Below, in pieces: positions 19,664 to 30,191 of a DNA stretch of 64,000 nt (positions are counted from its first letter, which is position 1; every line of letters starts with the position of its first letter). Origin of the DNA: Garcia nutans (taxonomy: Eukaryota > Streptophyta > Magnoliopsida > Malpighiales > Euphorbiaceae); contig CANTUV010000031.1 in NCBI GenBank assembly GCA_947685225.1, positions 68,491,001 through 68,555,000 of the forward strand, written 5' to 3'. Below the pieces are notes generated by a model. That model did no database searches. It saw only the letters and a list, made by a program, of their open reading frames with translations, and was not told where the DNA came from. Position numbers and translations under genes: made by a program.

Positions 19664-20390
19664 TGATTGGAACATTATTAAAAGCTAAGATTATTACATT
19701 ATTGAAATGAAACTCTATGATTGAAACATTAAAATGAAACTTTAGCTAAAGGAAAAGGCAATTAAAATGAAACATAATAATGAAACTTTATGATTGAAAC
19801 ATTAAAATGAAACTTTAGCTAAAGGAAAAGGCAATTAAAATGAAACAATAATCATCTTATACAAGCATACATTTAGGGGGGAGTTTAAAAGAAACTAATT
19901 GTTGCCTAAAACATAAAATTAAAGATTGTCATTATTTTGCTTATCTTTTATCATCATTCCATTTGATTTCCAAAGTTAAAAAAGTGGAGATTATTAGCCA
20001 AATAATCTCAATTTTGATCTTTAGCACTCAAATTGAATGATGTATTTAACATGTCTTTAAGTTACTTGATGTAAAATAAGTTGCTCAATATATTACCAGA
20101 ACAGAGCAAAAAGTACAGTCACCATAGGCCAGAGGGCGACCACCCTTAAAGCTTTGAAGAACAAATTGAATTACAATAGGATTTGCAGTCAGAAACTCAA
20201 CCTAAGGAGCGACCGTTATAGAGACATACGCGACCATCCAATAATTGGGATGATCACACCTCAAGTGACATAAACTCTAACATTCATAATAGGGAACACG
20301 GTGACAGGCGCGGTCTGAGGAGTGGTCTCTCCGTACCATTTCGCGACTGTCCCTTCTCAAAGGCAACCGTCCATATATTTTGAGAGAAAA
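19664..20390 (+). repeat. Copia 3' LTR, first part
   Basis: It begins TGATTGG after the polypurine tract and runs to the insertion point of element C (target GAAAA, 20386-20390). It contains a 73-bp tandem repeat, units starting at 19717 and 19790. From 20120 there are several GCGACC and GGTCG motifs spaced through otherwise AT-rich DNA. The LTR continues at 33174. Confidence 0.8.
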
Positions 20391-23374
20391 TGTAACACCC
20401 TCATACCCTATATAAGTACTATACATATACCTCGTATACATACAGTAAGTATATAAAGTATAAGAATGTCACTGTTCATTATAATTAAAAAAAATCCTTA
20501 CTTCTCAAAACAATCCAAATATATAGTAACAAAATATTTTAGTCAATATACAATATTAAAAAATTTTACATGCATGCATCACCTTCTAGTTGGTCTCGAC
20601 AAACTCTTACTCTTCTTGTGGTAAAACGAAAGACTTCAGATCTACCATCTACTCACCTGCGTGATTAACACATCCGCGCTAAGCCCGAGAGCTTAGTAGT
20701 ACAAATGAATAATATAAACATACAATACAGAAATTCTAACGTATATCCATATACTAACTTTAAGTACTGTTAGTTTCTTATCGTAGTTTCCCTTTTCAAT
20801 TACATTTTACACATATCTCAACTAATCTCATATATTACATACATGCATACATATCAATAACACCAACCACAATTCCATCACTACTACTCACAAGGAACAT
20901 ATCAATATACATATTACATAACATTTCATTTCCAATTAAGGCAACTATAGATTTCATTATTCATTCATTTCACGTTTCATAAACTACATCGAAAATCAAG
21001 ACAGACCTGGGCCCAGAACACACTAATATGTTATTCAAAGTTCAGAGTTACTGCTTTGATCCATAATCACAATAATCAAGCCCGTAGGCAACATATATCA
21101 TATCTCTATCCATAGATAGTGTAACAGACCCAGTCTCTTGGACCATCAACCCGACTAATCGAGAAGATCCTCAACCCGGCAAGACTGTTACTTTTCATAT
21201 ATTTCACATTTATAATTCATATAGTGTAACAGACCCAGTCTCTTGGACCATCAACTCAACAACTTGAGGAGATCCTCAACCCGGCTAGACTGTTAACACT
21301 TGTAACAGACCCAGTCTCTTGGACCATCAACTCAACAACTTGAGGAGATCCTCAACCCGGCTAGACTGTTACATTTCATATGTTATAGGCATGCCGTCAA
21401 ATCCAGAACTCTGAAAGTTGAATTAACATATTAGACACAACTCTTTTCATTTATATCTTTGTACATTTCTTTCTCAATTCATTTCATATTCAAAACAGGC
21501 AACCATGCCTCAATTATAATTCATTTACATTCTCATAGCCAACACAATGGCTTCACATCTCATTTGATTCATCATAGCCAATCACAATGGCTTCATCTCT
21601 TATCATATTTCAATTCACATTATAGCACTTCATCATTCAAGTATACATAAACAATTATATTGAGCATATATCTTAAATTCATCATCATATAATCAACATG
21701 TCTATTTATTTCATTTCAATCATTATTACCAACCACAATTACAATACATTTCATCATTTCTCAAAACACATTAGCACAATTCATCATTACAATATTTATC
21801 ATAACAAATTGCATTGTACATACCTATTTGAATGATCTTCATATCTTTCACATCATCCCATCATAACCTTAATCAAATTATATTGACAATATAGTAATTC
21901 ACTTAACACATTTACAAACAAATGTGTTAAGTCTTAATTCATGTAAATAAGTGCAATCATATAAACTTTGTACTTACCTTAAAACCAACTTACACCACTC
22001 TATACACCTACTCTTCCAAGAATCCTCAACACTTAGATTAGGGCAATTCAACCTCTTCACAACCTAATCCAAAAGGAATATTAGCAAAATGACCATATGA
22101 ATAGTAAATTCTGGTTTTAGACTAAATTTTATCCTTATTTTGAAAATTTGTATAAAATAATATACTTGACTAAAAACTCTAAAATTTTTACAGAACTTAA
22201 TTTTACATCTTAAAATCATTCCTTTAAAATTTCAGATCAAACTGAACACAAAATCTTGGTCAAATAGTTCACCCAAACAGACTGCCCCAATTGCCCTGCA
22301 TCCTGGCAGCAGTTCTAAACTTTGTGAATTCCATAAATTAAATTCAATCAACTTGGTTCCACATTATTTTTCTCAAATACTAGACTCATTAAGCAACAAC
22401 ATATCCAAAATTCAATTGAATATAATTTTTCTACATTTTATTAAAAATCCCGAAATATAGCTGTCTCAGTTAAGGTACCTGCTGGATCAGGTCTAATAAA
22501 AATAATCTTTCCAAAATCATAACCATTCCAAAATCGAATCAACATATTTTTCAGTCATTCTAGACTCATATAGGCACAACATATCAAAAATTTACTTCAG
22601 GAACATTTTTCTATATTTAATTAAAAATCATACAAGTCACAGCCTTTACTAGTTGTAAAACAGAAAGAAATTCCACTAAACACAACTCTTGCTCTTCAAT
22701 CACCAACACCAACCTAATTAAATCAAACATACTCCAACATACTACAATAATACAACCCTAATTTCAATTATCAACAATCAAACCTTCATACAACTTCAAA
22801 TAAACCAAAGAAATCAAGAAAGAGAACTTACTTGGATTCTTAGCCAAATCTTCACTATCCACTTGAAATCCTTAAGTATTTGGTGTAAATAAAAGCAAAA
22901 TCACCTCCTTCTCTCTCTAGCTTCTCTCTCTCTCTCTCTCCCTCGACCAAAAAGAAGAAGAAGAAGAAGAACACGTTTTTTCCTTTTCTTCTCTTCTTAT
23001 TCTTATCTCAAATATATATATAATAATAATAACAATAACAATAACAATAATAATAAAAACAATAAATCTCCACCACACACTCTCTTCCAACCTTTGACTT
23101 TCTTTTCTCTTTTTTCTTTTTGTCCTTATCATCATAATTATTAATTAATTAATTATAAAAATATATACATAACTCACTTTCCCTACACCACTTTATATCC
23201 CATGTATATGTGATGTATATGTATATATCTTTTATATGGTATTTATATTCCCATATTTCCTTATATATATATCATCTTATAATATTTCCCCTTTTTACTT
23301 CCATTAAACATATACATTAACTCCAAATATAACAATAACTCCAAAACTTTTAGGGTATATTTTGGGATATTACA
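20391..23374 (-). repeat. Element C 3' LTR (left copy)
   Basis: Starts TGTAACACCCTCATACCC and ends TTTGGGATATTACA. It contains the inverted-arm cassette (21023-21434), TACTTACCT (21971-21979), AACTTACT (22825), and CT- and GAA-type microsatellites at 22905-22970. It is almost identical to the right copy at 30192-33173. Confidence 0.95.
21023..21434 (-). repeat. Inverted-arm cassette in LTR C, payload of three M2 units
   Basis: Arms 21023-21049 and 21407-21434 enclose three M2 units at 21120-21191, 21235-21296 and 21301-21373. Each begins TGTAACAGACCCAGTCTCTT and ends CTGTTA; the last two are only 4 bp apart. No M1 is present. The right LTR repeats this at 30825-31236. Confidence 0.85.
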
Positions 23375-23797
23375 ATTCTCTCCCCCTTAAATAATTTCGT
23401 CCTCGAAATTATCCAGCACAATAACAATTCATTTATAACAAAACACCATCTTAATTCATATGAAGATAATCGTATTCTTACATTATGATTTCATCAAATT
23501 ACATAACTTTTACTCTTCCACTTTTAGTCAATCATCTTTTCCCAATTCACAACTCATCATTATATAGCTATATTTATCTTATTACTTTTTCAACAAAACA
23601 CCCAAAATAACTCATTACATTTCAAAGAAATTTTCTTTTATACAATAATCAAATCATCTTATAATCTATAAATATACCATTCATCTATTACATTCAAGAT
23701 ATTTATCACTTCATCTTTTTATAGGCAATCTCTTAACTTTAATCTTGGAAATTATTGAATTAAATCTTACTATATATTATCCTGTTATTACAATCAC
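23375..23797 (-). other. Element C internal region, 3' part with polypurine tract
   Basis: On the minus strand a perfect hairpin ATTTCGAGGACGAAAT (23409-23394) and a purine tract TTAAGGGGGAGAGAA precede the LTR. The remainder is AT-rich with no coding signal. It is interrupted at 23797 by solo LTR D (target ATCAC, 23793-23797). Confidence 0.85.
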
Positions 23798-24705
23798 TGT
23801 AACACCCTCATACTCTATATAGGTACTATACATATACCTAGTATACATACAATACGTATATAGAGTGTAAGAATGTCACTTCTAGTTTTAATTTAAAAAT
23901 CTTATCCAAGTTCAAACAATACTATCTTTAGATTTTAATAACATTTAGTAAATCATTATACATATGAATATATGATTTTGAATAATATAACAAAATTAAA
24001 CTTTACATGTATGCATCACCTTCTAGTTGGTCTCAGAACACTCTTACCCTTCTCGTGGCATAACTGCTTGATTTCCCGATCAACCGCATAATCACCTGCG
24101 CGATCACACAACCGCGCTAAGCCCGAGAGCTTAGTAATACAAATAAATCATATACACGTACAATAGAGAAAATCATATTTCCATTTTAACTTATTATGTC
24201 ATTATTTTCTTACCATGTTTTTTTCCCTTTTTGGCTATACTTTTCATATATATATATATACTTCCGCTAATGTTTTACCAATATACATATTCATACATTT
24301 TATTTCAGTAATTCACAATCCAATGACTTATCAAAGTCTTCATGAAACAATATCCACTATTTCCACATTCATATACATTTCACACATCATATATCATCAT
24401 ATACAATTTACACATCATAAACTCATCATTTCACATAGCTTCTCAAGCTATACTCATCTTCAATAATTCACTTATGTATTGTATGCATCTCATTCCATAG
24501 TTATCACTATATATCACACAACATTAATTTCCTTCCATAGTTCACATTAAAACAAGGACACACATATATCTCATTATTCATTTTCATTATTCAGGAATCA
24601 CATATATATATATATATACAAACACACACATGGGCCCAAGAACACTAATATGCCATTTCACTTTCAGAGTTAATGTTTTGGTTTAATTATCACATTTATC
24701 ATTAT

Positions 24706-24935
24706 CCCAACTAGGCTTCAAGGATTAAGGTTCAACCAAGCTTCAAGGGGAACAAAGCATGCTAAGTATCAACCCAACTTGGCTTCAAGAACCAATCCAA
24801 CCTAGCTTCAAGGGTGGTAACATCTCAATTAGACTTCAAGGTTTTGACCCAACCAAGCTTCAAGGGGAGTAAAACATGTTAAACTTCAACCCAACTTGGC
24901 TTCAAGGATCAAACCAACCTAACTTCAAGAGATTG
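24706..24935 (-). repeat. GCTTCAAGG tandem array, payload of the LTR D cassette
   Basis: About eight imperfect copies of a CCAACNNNGCTTCAAGG-type motif lie between the cassette arms, where A and B carry M1 and M2. This is a family-specific payload. Confidence 0.8.
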
Positions 24936-25040
24936 TTACTATTAGGCATGCCACCAACAACAAAACTCTGAAAATGAATAACATATTAGACACACAATTC
25001 CTTTATGAGTTCATTATCAATTTCATTTTCAATTGAAATC

Positions 25041-25160
25041 ATCATAGCCAATTACAATGGCTTCTCATATCATTTAGATCATCATAGCCAATCACAATGG
25101 CTTCTCATATCATTTAAATCATCATAGCCAATCACAATGGCTTCTCATATCATTTAAATC
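25041..25160 (-). repeat. Three 40-bp tandem repeats in LTR D
   Basis: Units start at 25041, 25081 and 25121 with almost no differences. Each contains AGCCA...TGGCT, a short hairpin that is present once in A and about twice in C. Confidence 0.9.
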
Positions 25161-25504
25161 ATCATATCTCAATTCATATCATAGCTTTTCATCTTTCAAA
25201 TACACAATCATTTATCTCAAATACTACACATTTCATATAACATCATTATCAATCAAAATTACATCACATCTTATTTGGTCTCAATTCACAATAGAATACT
25301 TCATTATTTACATATTCATAATCAAACACATTTAACATTCATCAAGAATGATCATCATTGATATACACATATATAATTTACCTTATTCTTAGATTTGGAA
25401 TCCTCAACATACATTTGTTTCATATATATTTGAAGTATAGATTCAACACAACCCTTGGAGGATCCAACAATACAAGAATAAGAATCATTAACTAACCAAT
25501 TTGA

Positions 25505-25835
25505 GGGACACGGGCAGCATCACTTGAGGGACACGGCCAAGCTTGTGGCCGTGTCTCTCAACCCTAATTGGCAGTAGTGAACACGGCCAGGCGACACAGC
25601 CGTGTCTCTCAACACAATTTCAGGCAGTAGGTGACACGGCTGAGCCAGTGGCCGTGTCTCACAACAAAAATCATACAATCACAGACACGGGCAAGGGACA
25701 CGGCTGTGTCTCTCCACAAAAATCTGGCAGTGACAAACACGGGCAGAAAACACGGCTGAGACTGTGATCGTGTCTCTCCAAAATCAAACCAATTCCCTTG
25801 ACTTGGCCGTGTCTCTCCTTGTTTTTGGCCGTGTC
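25505..25835 (-). repeat. CACGG/CCGTG palindromic array in LTR D
   Basis: A repeated pattern of GACACGG and CCGTGTCTC in alternating orientation, able to form a series of hairpins; it is GC- and CpG-rich in an AT-rich LTR. A short open frame across it (25543-25767) is only a by-product of the repeat. Confidence 0.8.
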
Positions 25836-26460
25836 ACACATGAATTTAAGCCCCTAACATTTATAAATCCCCTTTGGTTGCACTCAAACACTTCATACAT
25901 AACATGACACCACACAAATGAACATAATCAATGTCCTAAACACATAATTTACATATTTCTCACATTATTCACCTTGCTAAAACACATCAACCAAACATTC
26001 AATTCCTTAACACATTTACAAATGAATATGTGTTAATTTTCAATATCTTATTAATAGATGAATTTAGGTAGTTTACTTACCTTAAGAACCATTCTCAATC
26101 TCTTCACTTTACCTTCCAAGAACTCTTCACCACTAAACTTAGAGCAATCCACTTCCTTCACAACCTAATTCAAATCAAATAAAAAGATACTTGAATACCA
26201 ATACAAATATTCAATTATCAAACTCATATATTTTATATTTTCAACTTCCTTAAACACCAACATACATCACTCATATATCAAATACTCAAATCCCCACTTC
26301 ATTAACACTAAACACTTATTCAATAATCTCAACAATTCATCATCATCCTCACAAAAACCTCATCAAATCCAAACTCAAACCATAAAAATCAATGTAAAGG
26401 AATGAATACTTACTTGGTTAATATGCCAAATCTTCAATAAAAATCTCCAATCCTCTCAAA

Positions 26461-26464
<4 letters not shown>

Positions 26465-26503
<39 letters not shown>

Positions 26504-26582
26504 ACCAAGCAGAAAAGAAGAAGACGAAGAAGAAGGAGCAGAAGAAGAAAGAAGGTTCTACTTCTTTCCTTCGTTCTTATCT

Positions 26583-26632
<50 letters not shown>

Positions 26633-26640
26633 CAACAATA
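26465..26640. repeat. CT and TAA microsatellites in LTR D
   Basis: A CT dinucleotide run (about 26465-26502), a GAA-rich stretch, then a TAA trinucleotide run (about 26583-26630). They sit at the same place as shorter runs in C (22905-22970) and so expanded from sequence already present in the LTR leader. Confidence 0.9.
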
Positions 26641-26931
26641 ACAATAAAAATAATAATAATAATACTTTAAATCTCCACCACATATTCTTTCTTTGACTTT
26701 CTTCTTCTCTTTTCTTTTTGTCTTTATTATCATTATTATTATTACTTAATTATACAAATATATACAATTCACTTTCCCTACACCATTTTATATCCCATGT
26801 ATATATGATGTATATGTATATGTCTTATATATATTATCTTTATATTTCCCATATACACATCTACATTAAATCCAAATACAACAACAATAACTCCAAAACT
26901 CTTAGGGTCTATTCCGGGATATTACAATCAC

Positions 26932-29900
26932 TTTTGAAAATAACCACTTATCAAACCTTGATTGATAACAATATTTTCATTTCTTATACTTAAATCCCTC
27001 TTTACCATGTTTTTCACTTAATATTAATATCGATACAATCTTTATAAACTTACTTTACAGATAATCAACCTTTTTCCTTTCATTATCTTTAATAACTGAT
27101 ATATCATAATTCATTCATGTATCAGCATATCACTTCATATATACATTATCATATATATCTTATACTCTTAGCATAACTATACATATTAAATCTCAATAAT
27201 AATTCACAATCTTAATGAATTCTAGATCAATTGATCTAGCTGTCATAAAATAACAACATTTCAATCTTATTTCATTCAAACCAACCATTAACTTATTTAA
27301 GCTTATCATCACATATCAATATACATAACACAATTCTATTAGGTCAAACTCATTCTCAACTTCTAATCCCTTAGGATCCATCTGTTCGACTCCTTACTAA
27401 CAAATCACTTCAAATTATCTTTCAATATTCATATATATCTTCTGCTTTCAATAATAGCAGTGCAATCTCCCATAATTCTCATAATTCTCTCATACTATAA
27501 TTATTACCCATAGTTCATTCACTTAACATTGTTTCCATCAATTAATTCATCTTATAACAAAAATATATTCAGTATCATTTTCAATCACATTTCATAAATT
27601 TCTCCCATTTATCATATTCTCACATTATCATACCATTACTATGTTTACATAATCACTTTTTATTCATTCTTCACAATTCAAGACATTTACACGGTTCTCT
27701 TCTCTATCCATATTTTTCATAATTATAAACAAATTTCTAACATAGAATTGATAAGATACCACTTTACCAATCACAACTCCTAACCATATTTCTTGAAACA
27801 AAATTATCAATCTTGCCCACATAATACTACAATCATATCACCTTAGGCCCAAATCTGCTGATAACAAAATTAACCAGCCAATTACACTAAACAAATTATA
27901 TAGCCAGAGTATATTAATAGTCACATATGTAGTTTATAAATCAATATTGTTCCTCTATTATTCTTCTTCAAACATTTCCAACTATCTCAAAAGTTGACAT
28001 AATTCAACTTTGTCTCCAAAACAATTTGTTCTTGATCATATGATTATCATTAGCCTAACTCACATCAACAATATTACTTATAACACTTATGTGTACAACA
28101 TTCAATCATATACAAACTTTATACAACTTCCATTTCTAACCTATCTCTTATAAAACTTTTCATACATTATACTTTCCATCTTTATTAAACACATATACAT
28201 ATAATATATTTCCACAAGCATAATCCTTCAACCAGAAAGCATTATATGATAGTCTAGCTCAGTTATTATCATAACAATTTCATCGTCCAGTGTTACTCGA
28301 GTCCTTTTTCACTTTCCATTTCAATCCATAGTCTAACTCTTCACAAATCAAAACTTAATTTCTCATAGATCCACTAATACATGCCATATCATTCTTCATA
28401 CCACTATACAAATAATTATACCACATTCACATTCATAGGTCACGTTCACAATGTGACTTGCTTTCATATTTCTTACACTTTACAATTATATTCATATCAA
28501 ATAGCTCATTCCACACTTTCTATACATGTATACATATAATCATGCAATTATATTTAATTCCTCTTTTTCATACCATCAATACACATTTAACATTTATTAC
28601 TTTTCATTGAACAACACCATTTTCATCCCTTTTTACATGACTTAAATTATTTATCAACTCAACACATATATATACTCTAACCATGATAATACTTCACAAA
28701 ATCTTAATCACATTACTAAGGTGACATCTCTCTCACATTTATTTTTAAATGCAGTTAGTATACCATCTTTATATCCATTTGTTTACCATTCAATATTTAT
28801 ATATATCTCACATATTTATACATATGTCCCTTACATCCAATCATATACACATCGCCCCTTAATCCCTATAAAATTTCCAAATTTCGTTATCACAAATCTC
28901 AATTTCTTGAACTAACATTGCTCAATCCAATTCTCACTATTAATATTATCACATGACCTAACTTTGCACAAGTTTATCAATGCAAGAGTACTCATTCTCA
29001 ACACTAATAGATATGTAGTTGTATAGGTTACAAACACGCAATACTATGCGTACATTACACTTTCAAGTGATCAACTCAATCCTTGATCACTAGCATCTTA
29101 CATCCCATTATCACCTTCCAAGTAGTCAACCTTATCATGATTACTTCATCACTTGCCAACTTTTAGTTCATCAAATTACATATCTGTAAGTCATTCTTAA
29201 TATGCAAAAATTTTCATTCCACATAACTCATATACGTACTATACATTAAACTTTCGATATTTAAATAATCTTTATCCAAATTCCGTTAACATTATAAATT
29301 CTCCTCTTACTACTTTGCTTAAACTTCAATTTACTCATCTCGTTTTATTAATATAAACTTAAGAAAACATCTTATATATACATACTACAAAGCAACATCA
29401 AAATATATCCTTTTTACAATCATTAAAGCTCATTTCAAAAATCCAAATGTTACACATTATCACCATTAACATGAGCTTTAACAATACTCAAGCATATTAT
29501 ATTCCTACCATTCAAACCACAATGTTTACATTAAATTAACAATACTAACAACACCATTTTATCTCCTTGCTTAACCCCTATCATCTTTTTTTTTTTAAAT
29601 CTTAACTTTACATATTCAAACCTTAAGTTATCACACTTTGTCTATATCAATCAACTCATTCAATATTCCACCATACTCTCTTCATTATAATTACATATCC
29701 ATCCATATTATCCATCAACAATATTTCCTCTCCCTTGCAATCCAAACATAAGCTTTATTAGAAAGAGATTCAAATAGTAGAGGAAAGATTACATACTTTG
29801 ATTTTGATTTTGTTTTTAATTCATTTTTAACTTTATTTTCCTGATCATTTCTTTATATTATAATCATATTTCAAAATTTTTCTTTCCTCAAGGAAACTAC

Positions 29901-30191
29901 CATTCTTTAATTTATCACTTAAACTTACATAAATTTTTCCATCTCATTGCTTTCTTTAAATTTCCATTCATATAGAACTTCATCCACACATTATTATCCA
30001 TTTCATACAATTCAATACATTTCAATTCATATAATACCACATTCGAGACCAACCTAGATGTTAATGCATATGCATGTATCAAAAATTTCATTCTTTTCAT
30101 TTTCATTCATCATCATATTTTTTTAAAAACATTTCTTTTTAAATTTACTTAGGCCGAGAATCTCGAACCTAAGCTCTGATACCAAAATAAT
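26932..30191 (-). other. Element C internal region, 5' part, non-coding
   Basis: About 3.26 kb with no gag or pol motif on either strand and no credible ORF. The plus strand is strikingly poor in G (so the element's sense strand is poor in C). Notable structures are an 18-bp perfect palindrome CTAGATCAATTGATCTAG (27222-27239) and an AGTGATCAA/TTGATCACT hairpin (29066-29091). It ends with the PBS next to the right LTR. Confidence 0.75.
30148..30184 (-). promoter_or_regulatory. Element C primer-binding site with adjacent hairpin
   Basis: Minus strand TGGTATCAGAGC (30184-30173) is the initiator tRNA-Met complement. The adjoining hairpin CTTAGG-T-TCGAG-ATT-CTCGG-CCTAAG (30173-30148) keeps the same shape as in A; two pairs have changed on both sides, T-A to C-G and C-G to T-A. 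Confidence 0.9.

Larger units (their letters stand above)
23798..26926 (-). repeat. Solo LTR D nested inside element C
   Basis: Starts TGTAACACCCTCATACTC and ends CCGGGATATTACA, with ATCAC on both sides (23793-23797, 26927-26931). It is related to the C LTR, but its inner region differs. Its cassette arms are at 24645-24671 and 24964-24989. It also carries a 40-bp tandem repeat (25041-25160), a CACGG array (25505-25835), a donor-like complement of TTACTTACCT (26073-26082), and CT, GAA and TAA microsatellites (26465-26640). No internal region remains, so it arose by LTR-LTR recombination after inserting in C. Confidence 0.9.

Noticed and set aside
21459..21650. Identical 63-codon open frames at 21459-21650 and 31261-31452
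   Set aside because: They are the same position in the two LTRs of element C, antisense to it, of low complexity and without an internal equivalent. Identity reflects young LTRs, not selection on protein.
25543..25767. 74-codon open frame in LTR D, and similar frames at 63452-63668 and 63729-63992
   Set aside because: They run through CACGG/CCGTG repeats and only reflect the local lack of stops in GC-rich DNA.
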